Counted from the stretch's first letter, positions 34,926 through 44,301 are shown. The stretch is 64,000 nucleotides of DNA from Stenotrophomonas maltophilia (GCF_025642255.1 NZ_CP106759.1:3189501-3253500), one strand, 5' to 3'. A program made the numbers and translations. Notes: generated from the sequence alone by a model not told the origin.

Positions 34926-35184
34926 GGCGATGCTCCTGGCAGCCGGCAGAGTGCGCGGACTGGCATCTTGGCCATCTGCACGTCCGGCAATCAGGAGGTA
35001 AAAGCGTCAACTGCCCTATAACTATCCGGAACCGTGAGATCGGACACGCAGCGGACGCGGCAGAGCGTGCGCGCGCCGGGTGTCTGGCCGTGCAGAACAG
35101 ATGCGTTCATGCCGTTAGCGACAGCGACGCCCTGGAAGAGGCGTCCCTGCAGGGCCGGGCCCTGCTCCGCAGGCAAAGGATCTG

Positions 35185-36513
35185 CTACAGCGGCCTGGGC
35201 GAGAACGTCAGCGTTGCGATCACGCCCCGCTCGCCCCCGGGGCGCACGCTGACCTGCCAGCCGTACAGGTCGCAGAGGCGGCTGACGATCGACAGGCCGA
35301 TGCCGCCGCCCTGCGAATGGCCCGCGTGCGTACCGCGGTAACCGCGCTGGAACAGCTTGGCCGCATCTTCCTCGCTCAGGCCCGGACCACTGTCGGTGAC
35401 CGAGACCGAGTTGGCCCCTACGTGCACGCGGACTTCGCCATCCTGCGAGTACTTCACCGCGTTGCCGATGAGGTTGCCCAGCGCCACCGAAAGCGCGGCC
35501 TCGGGCGCGTCGATCACCAGGTTGCGCTCGCCCTCCAGCGCCAGTTCCAGGGGTTTGCCCCCCAGCTGCGCGCGGTGCGCGTCCAGCAGCTGCTCGGCCA
35601 CGCGGGCAACATTGCTGGTGCCCTGCCCCCGCTCGTTCCGGGACAGCAGCAGCAAAGCGCCGATCAGATCACTGCACTGCTGCTCGGCACGCTGGATGCG
35701 CTGCAGGCGCTGCAGCACCTTTTCATCCAGGCCGGGACGGGTCAGCAGCAGCTCGGTGGCGCCGCGGATCACCGCCAGCGGCGTGCGCAGTTCGTGGCTG
35801 ACGTCCGCATTGAACTCACGGTCGCGCTGCACCACTTCGGTCAATCGCGAGGAGTAGTCGTCCAGCGCCTGGGCCAGCTGGCCCACTTCGTCGTCGGGGA
35901 AGCGCGGCGCCAGCGGCTCAGGCTCGCTGGTGCCGCCCCGGTAGGCGCGCAGGCGGGCCGCCAGGTCCGATACCGGCTTCATCACCTTCGAGGCCGACCA
36001 CCAGCCCAGCACCAGCGACAGCAGGCTGAACACCAGCACCGACAGTACCAGGGCGCGGTTGAGCTGCTTGCTGCCGCGCATGCTGTCGGTCATGTCATAG
36101 GCCAGGAAGAACCACGCATCGTCGGCCTTGCGCACGGCAAGCTTGTAGGCGTACGGCTGCCCCTGTTCGTCGGTCCCGCTGAGGTTGTAGTTGCCGGTCT
36201 GCAGGTCAGCCCATTGCGGCCAGGACTCACGCGCCTTGTCGAACTTGTCCGCCGAATAGGCATACGCGCGGATCTGCTGTACCGGCACGGCCGGATTGCG
36301 TCCGGGGTGCTCGTAGAAGCGACGGGCGTATTCTTCAATGTTGTGGTTGATCACATCCTCGACCAGCTGGTTCTCCACCCGAATCCGGGCCCAGTTGGTG
36401 GCGAACGCGAACAGTGTTGTCAGGCAGAAGCCCAACAACACGAATGACACGATGATTCGACTGCGCAGGCGGCGCCGATACGGCGTGCGCCGGCGCTCCC
36501 CCTTGGTTGCCAC
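35185..36513 (-). CDS. colS: ColS-like sensor histidine kinase
   Basis: The 442-residue kinase has one N-terminal membrane helix (RIIVSFVLLGFCLTTLFAFA), a periplasmic sensor of about 100 residues, a second helix (LVLSVLVFSLLSLVLGWW), a HAMP linker and kinase domains: H box FNADVSHELRTPLAVIRG, N box LGNLIGNAVKYS, G1 VTDSGPGLSE and G2 GGGIGLSIVSRLC. The partner regulator closely resembles ColR. The ExxE metal motif known in some ColS/VgrS sensors was not found in the periplasmic part, so its signal may differ. The GTG at 36513 is preferred over ATG 36555 because GGAAAG lies eight bases upstream, inside the end of the regulator gene. The signal is unknown. Confidence 0.72.
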   Translation of the reverse strand: MATKGERRRTPYRRRLRSRIIVSFVLLGFCLTTLFAFATNWARIRVENQLVEDVINHNIEEYARRFYEHPGRNPAVPVQQIRAYAYSADKFDKARESWPQWADLQTGNYNLSGTDEQGQPYAYKLAVRKADDAWFFLAYDMTDSMRGSKQLNRALVLSVLVFSLLSLVLGWWSASKVMKPVSDLAARLRAYRGGTSEPEPLAPRFPDDEVGQLAQALDDYSSRLTEVVQRDREFNADVSHELRTPLAVIRGATELLLTRPGLDEKVLQRLQRIQRAEQQCSDLIGALLLLSRNERGQGTSNVARVAEQLLDAHRAQLGGKPLELALEGERNLVIDAPEAALSVALGNLIGNAVKYSQDGEVRVHVGANSVSVTDSGPGLSEEDAAKLFQRGYRGTHAGHSQGGGIGLSIVSRLCDLYGWQVSVRPGGERGVIATLTFSPRPL

Positions 36514-36517
36514 GGGA

Positions 36518-37195
36518 TCAGCTTTCCGGGGTGGCGATGCGGTATCCGATGCCATGGCGGGTCTGGATCAGCGGCACTTCGAACGGCTTGTCGACCACGG
36601 CACGCAGACCGTGGATATGGACGCGCAGCGAATCCGAGTCGGGCAGCTCCTCGCCCCACACGCGGGTTTCCAGTTCCTGGCGGGTGACCACGGCCGGCGC
36701 CGCTTCCATCAGCGCCTGCAGGATTTTCAGTGCGGTCGGGTTGAGCTGCAGCAGCTTGCCCTGGCGGCGCACTTCCAGCGTGTCCAGGTTGTACTCCAGG
36801 TCGCCGGTTTCCAGCACGCGGGTCTGCACCCCCTTGCCACGTCGGGACAGCGCGTTCAAACGCACTTCCACTTCCTGCAGCGCGAACGGCTTGATCAGGT
36901 AGTCGTCCGCACCGGAATCAAAACCCGCCAGCTTGTTGTCCAGCGAGTCACGAGCGGTCAGCATCAGCACCGGGGTCTGCTTGCGTGCTTCGTTGCGAAG
37001 CTTGCGGCAGACCTCGATTCCGTCCATTCCCGGCAGGTTGAGATCCAGCACGATCGCGTCGAACTCGTGCACTACGGCCAGATGCAGTCCGGTCACGCCA
37101 TCGGCGGCGAAGTCCACGGTGTGGCCCCGGTCCTCGAGGTAGTCGCCCAGATTGGCCGCAATGTCGCTGTTGTCTTCGATTACCAGGATTCTCAC
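36518..37195 (-). CDS. colR: ColR-like OmpR-family response regulator
   Basis: The 225-residue regulator has a receiver domain (VRILVIEDNSDIAANL; phosphoacceptor Asp in FDAIVLDLNLPGMDG; TARDSLDNKLAGFDSGADDY) and a winged-helix DNA-binding domain (LNPTALKILQALMEAAPAVV; DSDSLRVHIHGLRAVVDKPF; GIGYRIATPE). The C-terminal half matches ColR of Pseudomonas closely. Two GTG codons could start it; the second (37195) is preferred because AGAGG lies five bases upstream and the protein then begins like ColR. Its ribosome site touches the stop of the upstream secreted-protein gene, so the four genes 38243-35185 are probably one operon. ColRS systems respond to metals and envelope stress. Confidence 0.75.
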   Translation of the reverse strand: MRILVIEDNSDIAANLGDYLEDRGHTVDFAADGVTGLHLAVVHEFDAIVLDLNLPGMDGIEVCRKLRNEARKQTPVLMLTARDSLDNKLAGFDSGADDYLIKPFALQEVEVRLNALSRRGKGVQTRVLETGDLEYNLDTLEVRRQGKLLQLNPTALKILQALMEAAPAVVTRQELETRVWGEELPDSDSLRVHIHGLRAVVDKPFEVPLIQTRHGIGYRIATPES

Positions 37196-37203
37196 TGTCA
37201 CCT

Positions 37204-37677
37204 CTAGTTGACGAATTTTCCGACGCGCTGGGCCTGGCCCATATCACGCTGTGCCTTGTCCTTCTGCCGGGCGCGCTCGGCGACAGTCATGCACTGCGTC
37301 GTGTGCCGGTTCGAACCCGTGGCTTTCTCACGTTGGCATATTAGACGACTATCTTCACGTGACTGTGTCAAAACCGTGTTCACGACCTGCTGGTCGTTGA
37401 TGACATCGGTTCGTACCCGTTCAGGCATCAGATCCCGGTTCGGGTACTGCTCCACGGCAGCGCGCAGGCGCACCAGCGCTTCGCGGACCCGGCTGCGGTC
37501 GGCCATCGTCAGTTCGCTGTAGGTCTCGCCGTCGTTGAGTTCGACTTCGATGCGCTCGAGCTGCTGCTGCAGCGGCTTGCCGGAGGCAAAGACCTCGCCG
37601 CCCTGCTTGGATGCGGAGGCGGTGGCGGCCAGGGCCAATCCGGAGAACAGGAGCGCAGGCAAAAGGAGGGACTTCAT
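37204..37677 (-). CDS. secreted two-cysteine protein, paralog 1 (operon with ColRS-like system)
   Basis: The 157-residue precursor has a signal peptide (MKSLLLPALLFSGLALAATASA). The mature protein is helical and charged, with the conserved block VINDQQVVNTVLTQSREDSR, then LICQREKATGSN and TTQCMTVAERARQ, giving two cysteines about 18 residues apart. The same block appears in the next gene upstream, so the two are paralogs. I do not recognise a named family; the TGSN-x5-C-x-TVAE pattern occurs in other xanthomonad secreted proteins as far as I recall. It ends eight bases before the colR-like start. ATG 37677 has AAGGAT upstream; a longer frame lacks features. Confidence 0.72.
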   Translation of the reverse strand: MKSLLLPALLFSGLALAATASASKQGGEVFASGKPLQQQLERIEVELNDGETYSELTMADRSRVREALVRLRAAVEQYPNRDLMPERVRTDVINDQQVVNTVLTQSREDSRLICQREKATGSNRHTTQCMTVAERARQKDKAQRDMGQAQRVGKFVN

Positions 37678-37766
37678 GGCAAACGGATCCTTGTCTGAGT
37701 TGAGAGCCGACTGTATTCGCACCACCTTCACGCCAGCAAGTGCCACGCGTGGGGGCGGCGGACGGC

Positions 37767-38243
37767 CTAGCGGTTGCTGGCAGGGTTGAGATTGTTGAAC
37801 GTGCGCTGGTCATTGATCAGCGCCTTGCCCTTTTCTTCGATGCGGCGACGTTCGGCGACAGTGAGGCAACGGCCCTTGGGCATGTTGCTGCCGGTGGTGC
37901 GCTGGTAGGTGCAGACCTGGCGGCTGTCGTCGTGCGCGCGGGCGAGCAGCTGGTTGACCCGCTCCTGGTCGTTGAACACCTGCGCCTGTACCTGCGGCGG
38001 CAGCTCATCGACCCGCTGCCGGTCCCCCATGCGCTGGGTGATGCGGGCCAGCGCCTGCTGGATCTGGCTGCGGTCATCGGCGCTCAGTTCGGCGTACTCC
38101 GGCGCCTGCAGCGCCTTCTCGACCTGTTGGACCTGGCCGGCAACCGGAGCCTGGCGATCCATCTGCAGGGCGCTCTTCTCTGTCTTGGCGACAGCAGCGC
38201 CCGACAGGCACAGCAACAACGCGATCATCGTGATGCGGTACAT
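37767..38243 (-). CDS. secreted two-cysteine protein, paralog 2
   Basis: The 158-residue precursor has a short signal peptide (MYRITMIALLLCLSGAAVA). The mature part aligns with the downstream gene along most of its length: EYAELSADDRSQIQQALARI against TYSELTMADRSRVREALVRL, then VFNDQERVNQLLARAHDDSR, VCTYQRTTGSN and RCLTVAERRR. Both cysteines are kept. It is the first gene of the presumed operon with paralog 1 (89 bases downstream) and the ColRS-like pair. A periplasmic accessory or stress role is possible but only inferred from position. Confidence 0.72.
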   Translation of the reverse strand: MYRITMIALLLCLSGAAVAKTEKSALQMDRQAPVAGQVQQVEKALQAPEYAELSADDRSQIQQALARITQRMGDRQRVDELPPQVQAQVFNDQERVNQLLARAHDDSRQVCTYQRTTGSNMPKGRCLTVAERRRIEEKGKALINDQRTFNNLNPASNR

Positions 38244-38331
38244 CGCCTACCTCCCGGTCCATCGGAACGAAGGCCCAACTCTACGAGCGCCCCTGGGTCG
38301 CCACAAGTGGCGCGTGGCCTACGGACGCGCA

Positions 38332-38366
38332 TAAAAAAGGCCCAGGCGGTGCACCCGCCTGGGCCT
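38332..38366 (-). terminator. rho-independent terminator after rimK
   Basis: The twelve-base perfect stem AGGCCCAGGCGG/CCGCCTGGGCCT has a five-base loop and is followed on the minus strand by TTTTTTAT. It lies about 130 bases past the rimK stop, and upstream of paralog 2. Confidence 0.88.
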
Positions 38367-38496
38367 GAAGTCGTATCCCGATACCGATCCTGCTGAGAGG
38401 CAGAGCTGCGGTTCGCTGAAGCCTACGCCCGCACCGATTAAAGGCATGTTAAAGCAGCGTCTCGCCGCCCAAAGAGAATCTCAACTTACTGAAAAA

Positions 38497-39375
38497 TCAG
38501 GGTTTTTTCAGCTTCTCGACGTGCTCGATGATGCGCATGGCCACGTCCACCCCGCAGGCTGCCTCGATACCTTCCAGGCCCGGGGTCGAGTTGACCTCCA
38601 GCACCAGCGGGCCCCGCTGCGAGCGGATCAGGTCGACGCCGCAGACCGACAACCCCAGAGCCTTGGCCGAGCGCACCGCGACCTGCTGTTCGGCGCGGCT
38701 GGCCTTGGCCGCCACGGCGGTGCCGCCGGCGTGCAGGTTGGAACGAAAGTCGCCTTCAGGCGCCTGCCGCTGCATCGAGGCCACCACCTGGTCGCCGACC
38801 ACGAAACAGCGCAGATCGGCCCCCTTGGCTTCTCCGATGAACTCCTGCATGAGGAAGTTGGCATACAGGCCACGCAGCGCCTCGACGATCCCGCGCGAGG
38901 CACTGGCCTTTTCGGTCAGGATCACGCCGCGCCCCTGCGTTCCCTCGTTGAGCTTCACCACATGCGGCGGCGGCCCCAGCATCGACAGCAGATCGACGGT
39001 GTCATCGGGGTTGTCGCCGAACACCGTGACCGGCATGTCGATGCCTTTGGCCGCCAGCAGCTGATGCGCGCGCAGCTTGTCGCGCGAGCGCAGGATCGCG
39101 TCGGACGGATTGGGCGTACGCGCGCCCATCAGCTCGAACTGGCGCAGGACCGCAGTGCCATATCGCGTGATCGACGCACCGATGCGCGGAATGACCATGT
39201 CCACACCGGTCATCGGCCGCCCTTTGTAGTGCATCGAGAATCCGTCGGCAGCGATGCGCATGTAGCAGCGCAGCGGATCGAGGATGCGCACCGTGTGGCC
39301 GCGCGCACGCCCCGCCTCGACCAGCCGGCGGGTGGAATACAGGGAGCTGTTGCGGGACAGGATGGCGAGCTTCAT
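38497..39375 (-). CDS. rimK: ribosomal protein S6 glutamate ligase RimK
   Basis: The 292-residue ATP-grasp ligase adds glutamate residues to the C-terminus of ribosomal protein S6 in E. coli, and related enzymes make poly-alpha-glutamate. The protein starts [58 protein letters not shown] (ATP-grasp loop), [18 protein letters not shown] and [15 protein letters not shown] are typical. Length is close to E. coli RimK (300). ATG 39375 begins the family sequence; a longer frame to 39726 is ignored. Single-gene unit with its own terminator. Confidence 0.93.
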   Translation of the reverse strand: MKLAILSRNSSLYSTRRLVEAGRARGHTVRILDPLRCYMRIAADGFSMHYKGRPMTGVDMVIPRIGASITRYGTAVLRQFELMGARTPNPSDAILRSRDKLRAHQLLAAKGIDMPVTVFGDNPDDTVDLLSMLGPPPHVVKLNEGTQGRGVILTEKASASRGIVEALRGLYANFLMQEFIGEAKGADLRCFVVGDQVVASMQRQAPEGDFRSNLHAGGTAVAAKASRAEQQVAVRSAKALGLSVCGVDLIRSQRGPLVLEVNSTPGLEGIEAACGVDVAMRIIEHVEKLKKP

Positions 39376-39478
39376 CGCGGCGGGATCGGTCGGCAGGCGC
39401 GCAGCATAGCGCGGCCGTGTGGCGGGCGGATGATGCCCCGCGGTTGCCGGGACAGGGGGCCACAGTCCAGCCAGCAAC

Positions 39479-39503
39479 AGCCCGACACCGATGCCGTCGG
39501 GCT
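39479..39503 (-). terminator. possible terminator after the lipoprotein gene
   Basis: AGCCCGAC/GTCGGGCT, an eight-base stem with a nine-base loop, 15 bases past the stop of the gene at 39518-39994. Only TGTTGCT follows on the minus strand, so termination strength is doubtful. Confidence 0.35.
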
Positions 39504-39517
39504 GCGGCTGCCGCGTT

Positions 39518-39994
39518 TTATCGGCCCGTATTGATCCGTGCAACGACCTCCCGCACCCTCTTGGTGTAGGCCGCCAAAAGCTCTCTGGACTGCTCCGGCG
39601 TGACCGCCTTGCCGACGTGGCCAGGCTGTGCGGCATAGTCCCGCTGGAAATCGCACATTTCCACGGATACCGCGCTGCTGACGTCGTCCTGCGCAACGGA
39701 GGGCGCACCGGTACTGCCATCCGCATTGACGTTGATCATGAACGCGCGGTCGCCCGTGTAGCCGCCGAAGCTGTTCTTCGCGTTGACCATCCCGCAGACA
39801 ATCGTACCGTCGAACATCGCAAACGCCTGACGGATGACGATCTTTGCCGAGTCAGGATCCTTCAGCGCCCGACGGACCCCCGCCTCCGCTATGGCCCGAT
39901 CAGCCTCGACCTTCTGCTTTCTTGCATCTTCTTCGGTCGGCGTGCATGCCGCCGCAATACCCATCAACGCAACCGCAAGAATCCGATTCCGCAT
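39518..39994 (-). CDS. putative lipoprotein of unknown function
   Basis: The 158-residue precursor starts [17 protein letters not shown], a lipoprotein-like signal peptide with Cys17; the AAAC box is weaker than the consensus. The mature part begins with a charged helix ([18 protein letters not shown]) and has a beta-rich centre with [35 protein letters not shown] and [11 protein letters not shown], a pattern seen in several small xanthomonad lipoproteins of unknown function. The ATG has a run of G residues just upstream as ribosome site. It lies 189 bases from the tRNA-Gly gene. Confidence 0.7.
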   Translation of the reverse strand: MRNRILAVALMGIAAACTPTEEDARKQKVEADRAIAEAGVRRALKDPDSAKIVIRQAFAMFDGTIVCGMVNAKNSFGGYTGDRAFMINVNADGSTGAPSVAQDDVSSAVSVEMCDFQRDYAAQPGHVGKAVTPEQSRELLAAYTKRVREVVARINTGR

Positions 39995-40182
39995 TCCCCC
40001 CCCCTGCCACTGGCTTGAATGTTGCCGCACTTTACCGGCTTATCGCCCCGCCAGACCATCGGCAAGCACGGGAAGCGCCCACGCTTCACCGACTCACAGA
40101 GCCGGCAGGCACAGAAAGATGCAAAAGGGGAAACATCTAGGTTCGCGGCCGATCCGGAAAACACACGCATCGTTGCGGAAGA

Positions 40183-40256
40183 TGGAGCGGGCGATGGGAA
40201 TCGAACCCACGTCAGTAGCTTGGGAAGCTACAGCTCTACCATTGAGCTACGCCCGC
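40183..40256 (-). tRNA. tRNA-Gly (anticodon CCC)
   Basis: The minus strand folds as a complete cloverleaf: acceptor GCGGGCG/CGCCCGC (seven perfect pairs), D arm GCTC/GAGC, anticodon stem GTAGC/GCTAC with loop TTCCCAA (anticodon CCC, reading GGG), T arm GTGGG-TTCGATT-CCCAT and an encoded CCA tail at 40185-40183. Length 74. Confidence 0.97.
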
Positions 40257-40316
40257 GTCGCGTGGTGAAAGTCTATGCGGTCGAGCCGGTGTTGCGCAAT
40301 GGTGGCCACCGCATGC

Positions 40317-40338
40317 GCCGGGCATGGCCCGACGCTAC
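40317..40338 (-). repeat. SMAG-type repeat (degenerate)
   Basis: GCCGGGCATGGCCCGACGCTAC; on the minus strand it starts GTAGCGTCGGGCCATGCCCG. It lies between tRNA-Gly and estA. Confidence 0.7.
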
Positions 40339-40345
40339 CATGCAG

Positions 40346-40376
40346 CCTTCCCAGGCCCTTGCGGGGCCTGGGAAGG
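40346..40376 (-). terminator. strong hairpin after estA, probable terminator
   Basis: CCTTCCCAGGCCC/GGGCCTGGGAAGG, a 13-base perfect stem with a five-base loop, begins nine bases past the estA stop. It lacks a T-run on the minus strand, so it may act as a weak terminator or as an RNA-stabilising hairpin. Confidence 0.5.
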
Positions 40377-40384
40377 TGCGTTCG

Positions 40385-42220
40385 TCAGAAACTGCCGCTG
40401 AAGCTGGCAAACAGCGTCGCGTCACGTGCACGCTTCTGCGCGGTGGAGGTGCTCAGGCCGATGTTGCTCTGCAGCCCGAACAGCTCCGTGCGGGCGCCCA
40501 GCACCAAGGTGGCGTAATCCTTGTCGAACTTCAGGCCCGGCACGCGGTAGCTGCCCAGCTCCGGCAGGGACTGCAGCCAGGCGCTGGCCTGCTTGGTGTC
40601 TTCGAACTCGTGGTCGTAGGTGGCCTGCACGTAGGGCTTGAAGGTGCCGCCATCGAAGCGCGCCTGCCAGCCGATGCGACCGACAGTGGAGTCCAGCTCC
40701 TGGTTGTTGTAACCCAGCGCAGTGGCCAGCGTGCCGGCGTCGGCGCTCTCCGTATAGCCGTCGATCTTCACCTTCTGCCAGATCACGGCAGCCACCGGAC
40801 CGTGGCGGAAGCCGCCCTCGGTGCCGAACTCGTACCCCGCATTGATGGCGGCGGTGAGATTGCTGCCATCTGCCGAACCGCCATGCTCACGGGTGGCCGG
40901 ACCCAGCTGCACCTTGCGGGTCACGTCGTAGTCGAGCCAGCTGTAGCTGACCTGCCCGTTGACCCAGGCACGCTCGCCGTACCAGCCAGCGAACAGGCCC
41001 AGCGTGGTGTCGGACTGGGTGAAATCGCCGCGGCTGTTGCCGAAATCGGCATCCATGCGTCCATAGCCACCGAAGCCGCCAAAGACCATGCCGTCACGCG
41101 ACCAGTCGACACCGAACAGGCCGGCCGGCGCCAGGCCGTCGTAGAGATCGGCGTGGTCATAACGCTGCATGTCGCCGCGCACACCGCCCCACCACGACAG
41201 GCCGTCAGCGGGACGACCGCCCAGATGCATGCCGACCTGGTCGGCGCGCGAACGGCCGATGGTCTGCGCCGAATGGCTGAGCACCTGCTGCAGGCGCGGG
41301 CCTTCCAGCACGGATACCGCGTACTGGCCCAGCAGTGCATGGCCTGCCGTGGTCGGATGCACGCCGTCGGCGAACAGGTAGGTCTTCGCGGCATCCGGGC
41401 TGACGTAGGACGTCGGGTTGCAGCCGATGATGCTCTGCGTCGAATTGGCCGGGTCGATGGTGCAGGCCGTGCTGGTGACGTTGGTGAAACCGTACATGGC
41501 CGGATTGGCGGCCACTTCACTGAGCACCGTGAAGGTATCCAACGGGATGAATTCGATGCCCGCCTGCTTCAGCCCGCCATACAGGGCGTTGTTGTAGCCG
41601 GCCGACAGCGCGGTGGCGGCGGCGGCATTGGGGCCACGGAAGGACGGCGTCAGGCCGACGTTGGGCAGGTTCGGCACCAGCACGTACTGGGCGCCCGCCT
41701 GCTTCAGCGCGCCGACCAGGGCGATCTGGTCGGTGACGGCCGCGCCGATGATGGCCTGCGCCTGTGCCGGCGCCGCAGCGGCCGCGAACAGGTCGTTGGC
41801 GCCGCCCCAGACGGTGTACAGCGCGTTGGCATCGGCTTTGCCGCCATTTGCGGCCAGGTAGCGGGTGAGTTGCGTCTTCAGCGACGGAATGGGCCCCAGG
41901 GCACCAGTGACCTCCACCGACACGCGCGCACCGCCGGCGGCATAGTTGTCGCCGTTCTGGCCGTTGCCGTTGGGCGTACCGTTCAGGCCGTAGTAGTTGG
42001 CGACCTGCTGCGACCAGACCCAGCCCGGATTGGTGGTGAACTGGCCGGTGACCTGCTGTGTTGCCGGGGGCAGCAGCGGCCGGAAATAGCCCGCGTCGGT
42101 CAGGCTGTCGCCGAAGAACACCGCGTGCGAGTAAGGGGATTCGCCTGCCATGGCCGGAACCGCGGCCAGTGCGATCGCGGCCGCCATCAGGGAGCGGATC
42201 GGGCGTTTGCTGAGCAGCAT
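40385..42220 (-). CDS. estA: GDSL-type autotransporter esterase
   Basis: The 611-residue precursor has a signal peptide (to about residue 25, AMA), a GDSL esterase passenger and a C-terminal autotransporter barrel (about 345-611) ending in ATLFASFSGSF. Catalytic elements are Ser39 in FFGDSLTDAG, Asn142 in WGGANDLF and Asp285/His288 in FADGVHPT. Homologs such as Pseudomonas EstA sit in the outer membrane and hydrolyse acyl esters, affecting biofilm, motility and rhamnolipid production. The ATG at 42220 has GGAG eight bases upstream. Single-gene unit. Confidence 0.93.
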   Translation of the reverse strand: MLLSKRPIRSLMAAAIALAAVPAMAGESPYSHAVFFGDSLTDAGYFRPLLPPATQQVTGQFTTNPGWVWSQQVANYYGLNGTPNGNGQNGDNYAAGGARVSVEVTGALGPIPSLKTQLTRYLAANGGKADANALYTVWGGANDLFAAAAAPAQAQAIIGAAVTDQIALVGALKQAGAQYVLVPNLPNVGLTPSFRGPNAAAATALSAGYNNALYGGLKQAGIEFIPLDTFTVLSEVAANPAMYGFTNVTSTACTIDPANSTQSIIGCNPTSYVSPDAAKTYLFADGVHPTTAGHALLGQYAVSVLEGPRLQQVLSHSAQTIGRSRADQVGMHLGGRPADGLSWWGGVRGDMQRYDHADLYDGLAPAGLFGVDWSRDGMVFGGFGGYGRMDADFGNSRGDFTQSDTTLGLFAGWYGERAWVNGQVSYSWLDYDVTRKVQLGPATREHGGSADGSNLTAAINAGYEFGTEGGFRHGPVAAVIWQKVKIDGYTESADAGTLATALGYNNQELDSTVGRIGWQARFDGGTFKPYVQATYDHEFEDTKQASAWLQSLPELGSYRVPGLKFDKDYATLVLGARTELFGLQSNIGLSTSTAQKRARDATLFASFSGSF

Positions 42221-42427
42221 GTAAAGAACTCCTGTGGGGACGTCATTGAGGATCCGGCGTGCGTACGCCGGCGCACGGTGAATGGTTTCACCGCACCGAC
42301 GATTGCTCACGCTGCGCCGCCGCATGAATTGCCGCGCAGCCCGCCAATCGCAGGCTGCGCCGATGCGGGCGCCGTGCGGAGGAACGGATGGTTTCCGTCC
42401 TGACGGGCCATACGCGACAATGCCGCC

Positions 42428-42628
42428 ATGAACATCCAGCTCAACGGCGAACCCCGCACCCTGCACGCTTCGGCAACCCTCCATGACCTGCTCGAGGCCG
42501 AGCAGCTGCTGCAGCGCCGGGTGGCGGTCGAGGTCAATGGCGAGATCGTCAGCCGCAGCCGCCATGGCGAGCACCGCCTTGCCGAAGGTGACGTGGTGGA
42601 GATCGTGCACGCCCTGGGTGGGGGTTGA
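42428..42628 (+). CDS. thiS: sulfur carrier protein ThiS
   Basis: The 66-residue ubiquitin-fold protein carries sulfur as a C-terminal thiocarboxylate for thiazole synthesis. It starts MNIQLNGEPRTLHASATLHD, has RRVAVEVNGEIVSRSRHGE in the middle and ends HALGGG, with the obligatory Gly-Gly terminus. It is followed by thiG after 117 bases. No thiamine riboswitch was seen upstream. Confidence 0.93.
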   Translation: MNIQLNGEPRTLHASATLHDLLEAEQLLQRRVAVEVNGEIVSRSRHGEHRLAEGDVVEIVHALGGG

Positions 42629-42652
42629 GGCACGACGCCCACGCTGCGCGCT

Positions 42653-42673
42653 CGCCGGGCATGGCCCGGCGCT
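42653..42673. repeat. SMAG-like palindrome between thiS and thiG
   Basis: CGCCGGGCATGGCCCGGCGC, inverted orientation, lacking an intact GTAC/GTAG end. It could form a hairpin in a thiS-thiG transcript. Confidence 0.65.
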
Positions 42674-42745
42674 GCCCCTGCACCTGCCTCCCGGCGGCAT
42701 CGAAGTGACGACCCCATCTTCAGGCGGATAAGCGATAATCGCGCC

Positions 42746-43540
42746 ATGAACGTTCATGTCTCCCCCGATTCGCTGGTGATCGCCGGCAAGACCTACGGCT
42801 CGCGGCTGCTCACCGGCACCGGCAAGTTCAAGGATCTGGAAGAAACCCGCCTGGCCACCGAGGCCGCTGGCGCCCAGATCGTCACCGTGGCCATCCGCCG
42901 CACCAACATCGGGCAGAACCCCGGCGAGCCGAACCTGCTGGACGTGCTGCCGCCGGAGCGCTTCACCATCCTGCCCAACACCGCCGGCTGCTACACCGCC
43001 GAAGACGCGGTGCGCACGTGCCGCCTGGCCCGTGAACTGCTGGACGGCCACAACCTGACCAAGCTGGAAGTGCTGGGCGACCAGAAGACCCTGTACCCGG
43101 ACGTGATGCAGACCCTCAAGGCCGCCGAACAGCTGGTCAAGGATGGCTTCGAGGTCATGGTCTACACCTCCGACGACCCGATCCTGGCCAAGCGCCTGGA
43201 AGAGATCGGCTGCGCTGCGGTGATGCCGCTGGCCGCGCCGATCGGTTCGGGCCTGGGCATCCAGAACAAGTACAACCTGCTGCAGATCATCGAAGACGCC
43301 CGGGTGCCGATCATCGTCGATGCCGGCGTCGGTACGGCATCGGATGCGGCGATCGCGATGGAGCTGGGCTGCGATGGCGTGCTCATGAACACGGCCATTG
43401 CCGGCGCGCGCAGCCCGGTGCTGATGGCCAGCGCGATGCGCAAGGCGGTCGAAGCCGGCCGTGAGGCGTTCCTGGCCGGGCGCATCCCGCGCAAGCGCTA
43501 CGCCAGCGCGTCGTCGCCGGTGGATGGGTTGATCGGCTGA
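42746..43540 (+). CDS. thiG: thiazole synthase ThiG
   Basis: The 264-residue TIM-barrel enzyme condenses DXP, dehydroglycine and ThiS-thiocarboxylate to the thiazole of thiamine. Typical segments are [55 protein letters not shown] (Schiff-base Lys region), [17 protein letters not shown] and [20 protein letters not shown]. Its stop overlaps the trmB start as TGATG. Confidence 0.96.
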   Translation: MNVHVSPDSLVIAGKTYGSRLLTGTGKFKDLEETRLATEAAGAQIVTVAIRRTNIGQNPGEPNLLDVLPPERFTILPNTAGCYTAEDAVRTCRLARELLDGHNLTKLEVLGDQKTLYPDVMQTLKAAEQLVKDGFEVMVYTSDDPILAKRLEEIGCAAVMPLAAPIGSGLGIQNKYNLLQIIEDARVPIIVDAGVGTASDAAIAMELGCDGVLMNTAIAGARSPVLMASAMRKAVEAGREAFLAGRIPRKRYASASSPVDGLIG

Positions 43541-44274
43541 TGACCAATCCTTTCGACAGCGCTGGGTCCAAGGCCCCGCCCAAGCCGTTCACCGTCAGCG
43601 AGGGGCGCCGCGAGGTGCGCAGTTTCGTGCTGCGCCAGGGCCGCTTCACGCCTGCCCAGCAGCGCGCGTTCGACGAACGCTGGCCGCGCTTCGGCCTGGA
43701 TTACAGCGGCCAGCCGCGCGACCTGGACGCCACCTTCGGTCGCCCGGCGCACAAGGTGCTGGAGATCGGCTTCGGCAACGGCGCTGCACTGCGCTTTGCT
43801 GCCCAGCATGACCCGTCGCGCGACTACATCGGCATCGAAGTGCACGCGCCCGGTGTCGGCCGCCTGCTGAACGCCCTGGCCGACGACAACGCCGACCACG
43901 TGCGCCTGTACCACCATGACGCGGTGGAAGTACTGCAGAACGAGATCGCCGATGGCGCGCTCGATGAAGTGCGCATCTACTTCCCGGACCCGTGGCACAA
44001 GAAGCGCCACAACAAGCGCCGACTGCTGCAGCCGGCCTTCGCAGAGCTGCTGGTGCGCAAGCTGCGTGCGGGCGGCCGCCTGCACTGCGCCACCGACTGG
44101 GAAGACTACGCCGAACAGATGTGGGACGTGCTCGATGCGACCGCCGGCCTGGTCAACCGGGCCGGTCCACGGGGCAGCGTGCCGCGCCCGGAATGGCGGC
44201 CGCAGACCCACTTCGAGACCCGCGGCCAGAAGCTCGGCCATGGCGTCTGGGACCTGTTGTACGACCGCACCTGA
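43540..44274 (+). CDS. trmB: tRNA (guanine-N7)-methyltransferase TrmB
   Basis: The 244-residue SAM-dependent enzyme methylates G46 in tRNA variable loops. [20 protein letters not shown] is the SAM site; [35 protein letters not shown] (the family signature with the catalytic Asp) and [14 protein letters not shown] follow. It overlaps thiG and is followed after 27 bases by the SLC13 permease. Confidence 0.95.
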   Translation: MTNPFDSAGSKAPPKPFTVSEGRREVRSFVLRQGRFTPAQQRAFDERWPRFGLDYSGQPRDLDATFGRPAHKVLEIGFGNGAALRFAAQHDPSRDYIGIEVHAPGVGRLLNALADDNADHVRLYHHDAVEVLQNEIADGALDEVRIYFPDPWHKKRHNKRRLLQPAFAELLVRKLRAGGRLHCATDWEDYAEQMWDVLDATAGLVNRAGPRGSVPRPEWRPQTHFETRGQKLGHGVWDLLYDRT

Positions 44275-44301
44275 CGATCGCCCGAGGACGCCGCGCCCCA
44301 C

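Noticed and set aside
13220..35010. The 11-mer TTGACGCTTTT at 13220-13230 (plus) and 35010-35000 (minus) as a shared promoter motif
   Set aside because: Neither copy has a well-spaced -10 element, and an 11-base match is expected by chance many times in a window this size.
34991..35176. 61-codon minus-strand frame between the hypothetical gene and the ColS-like gene
   Set aside because: No ribosome site, signal or recognisable pattern; length is within chance for this GC content.
42221..42427. Possible thiamine (TPP) riboswitch upstream of thiS
   Set aside because: The conserved CTGAGA and ACCTGATCTGG-type blocks of the THI element were looked for and not found.
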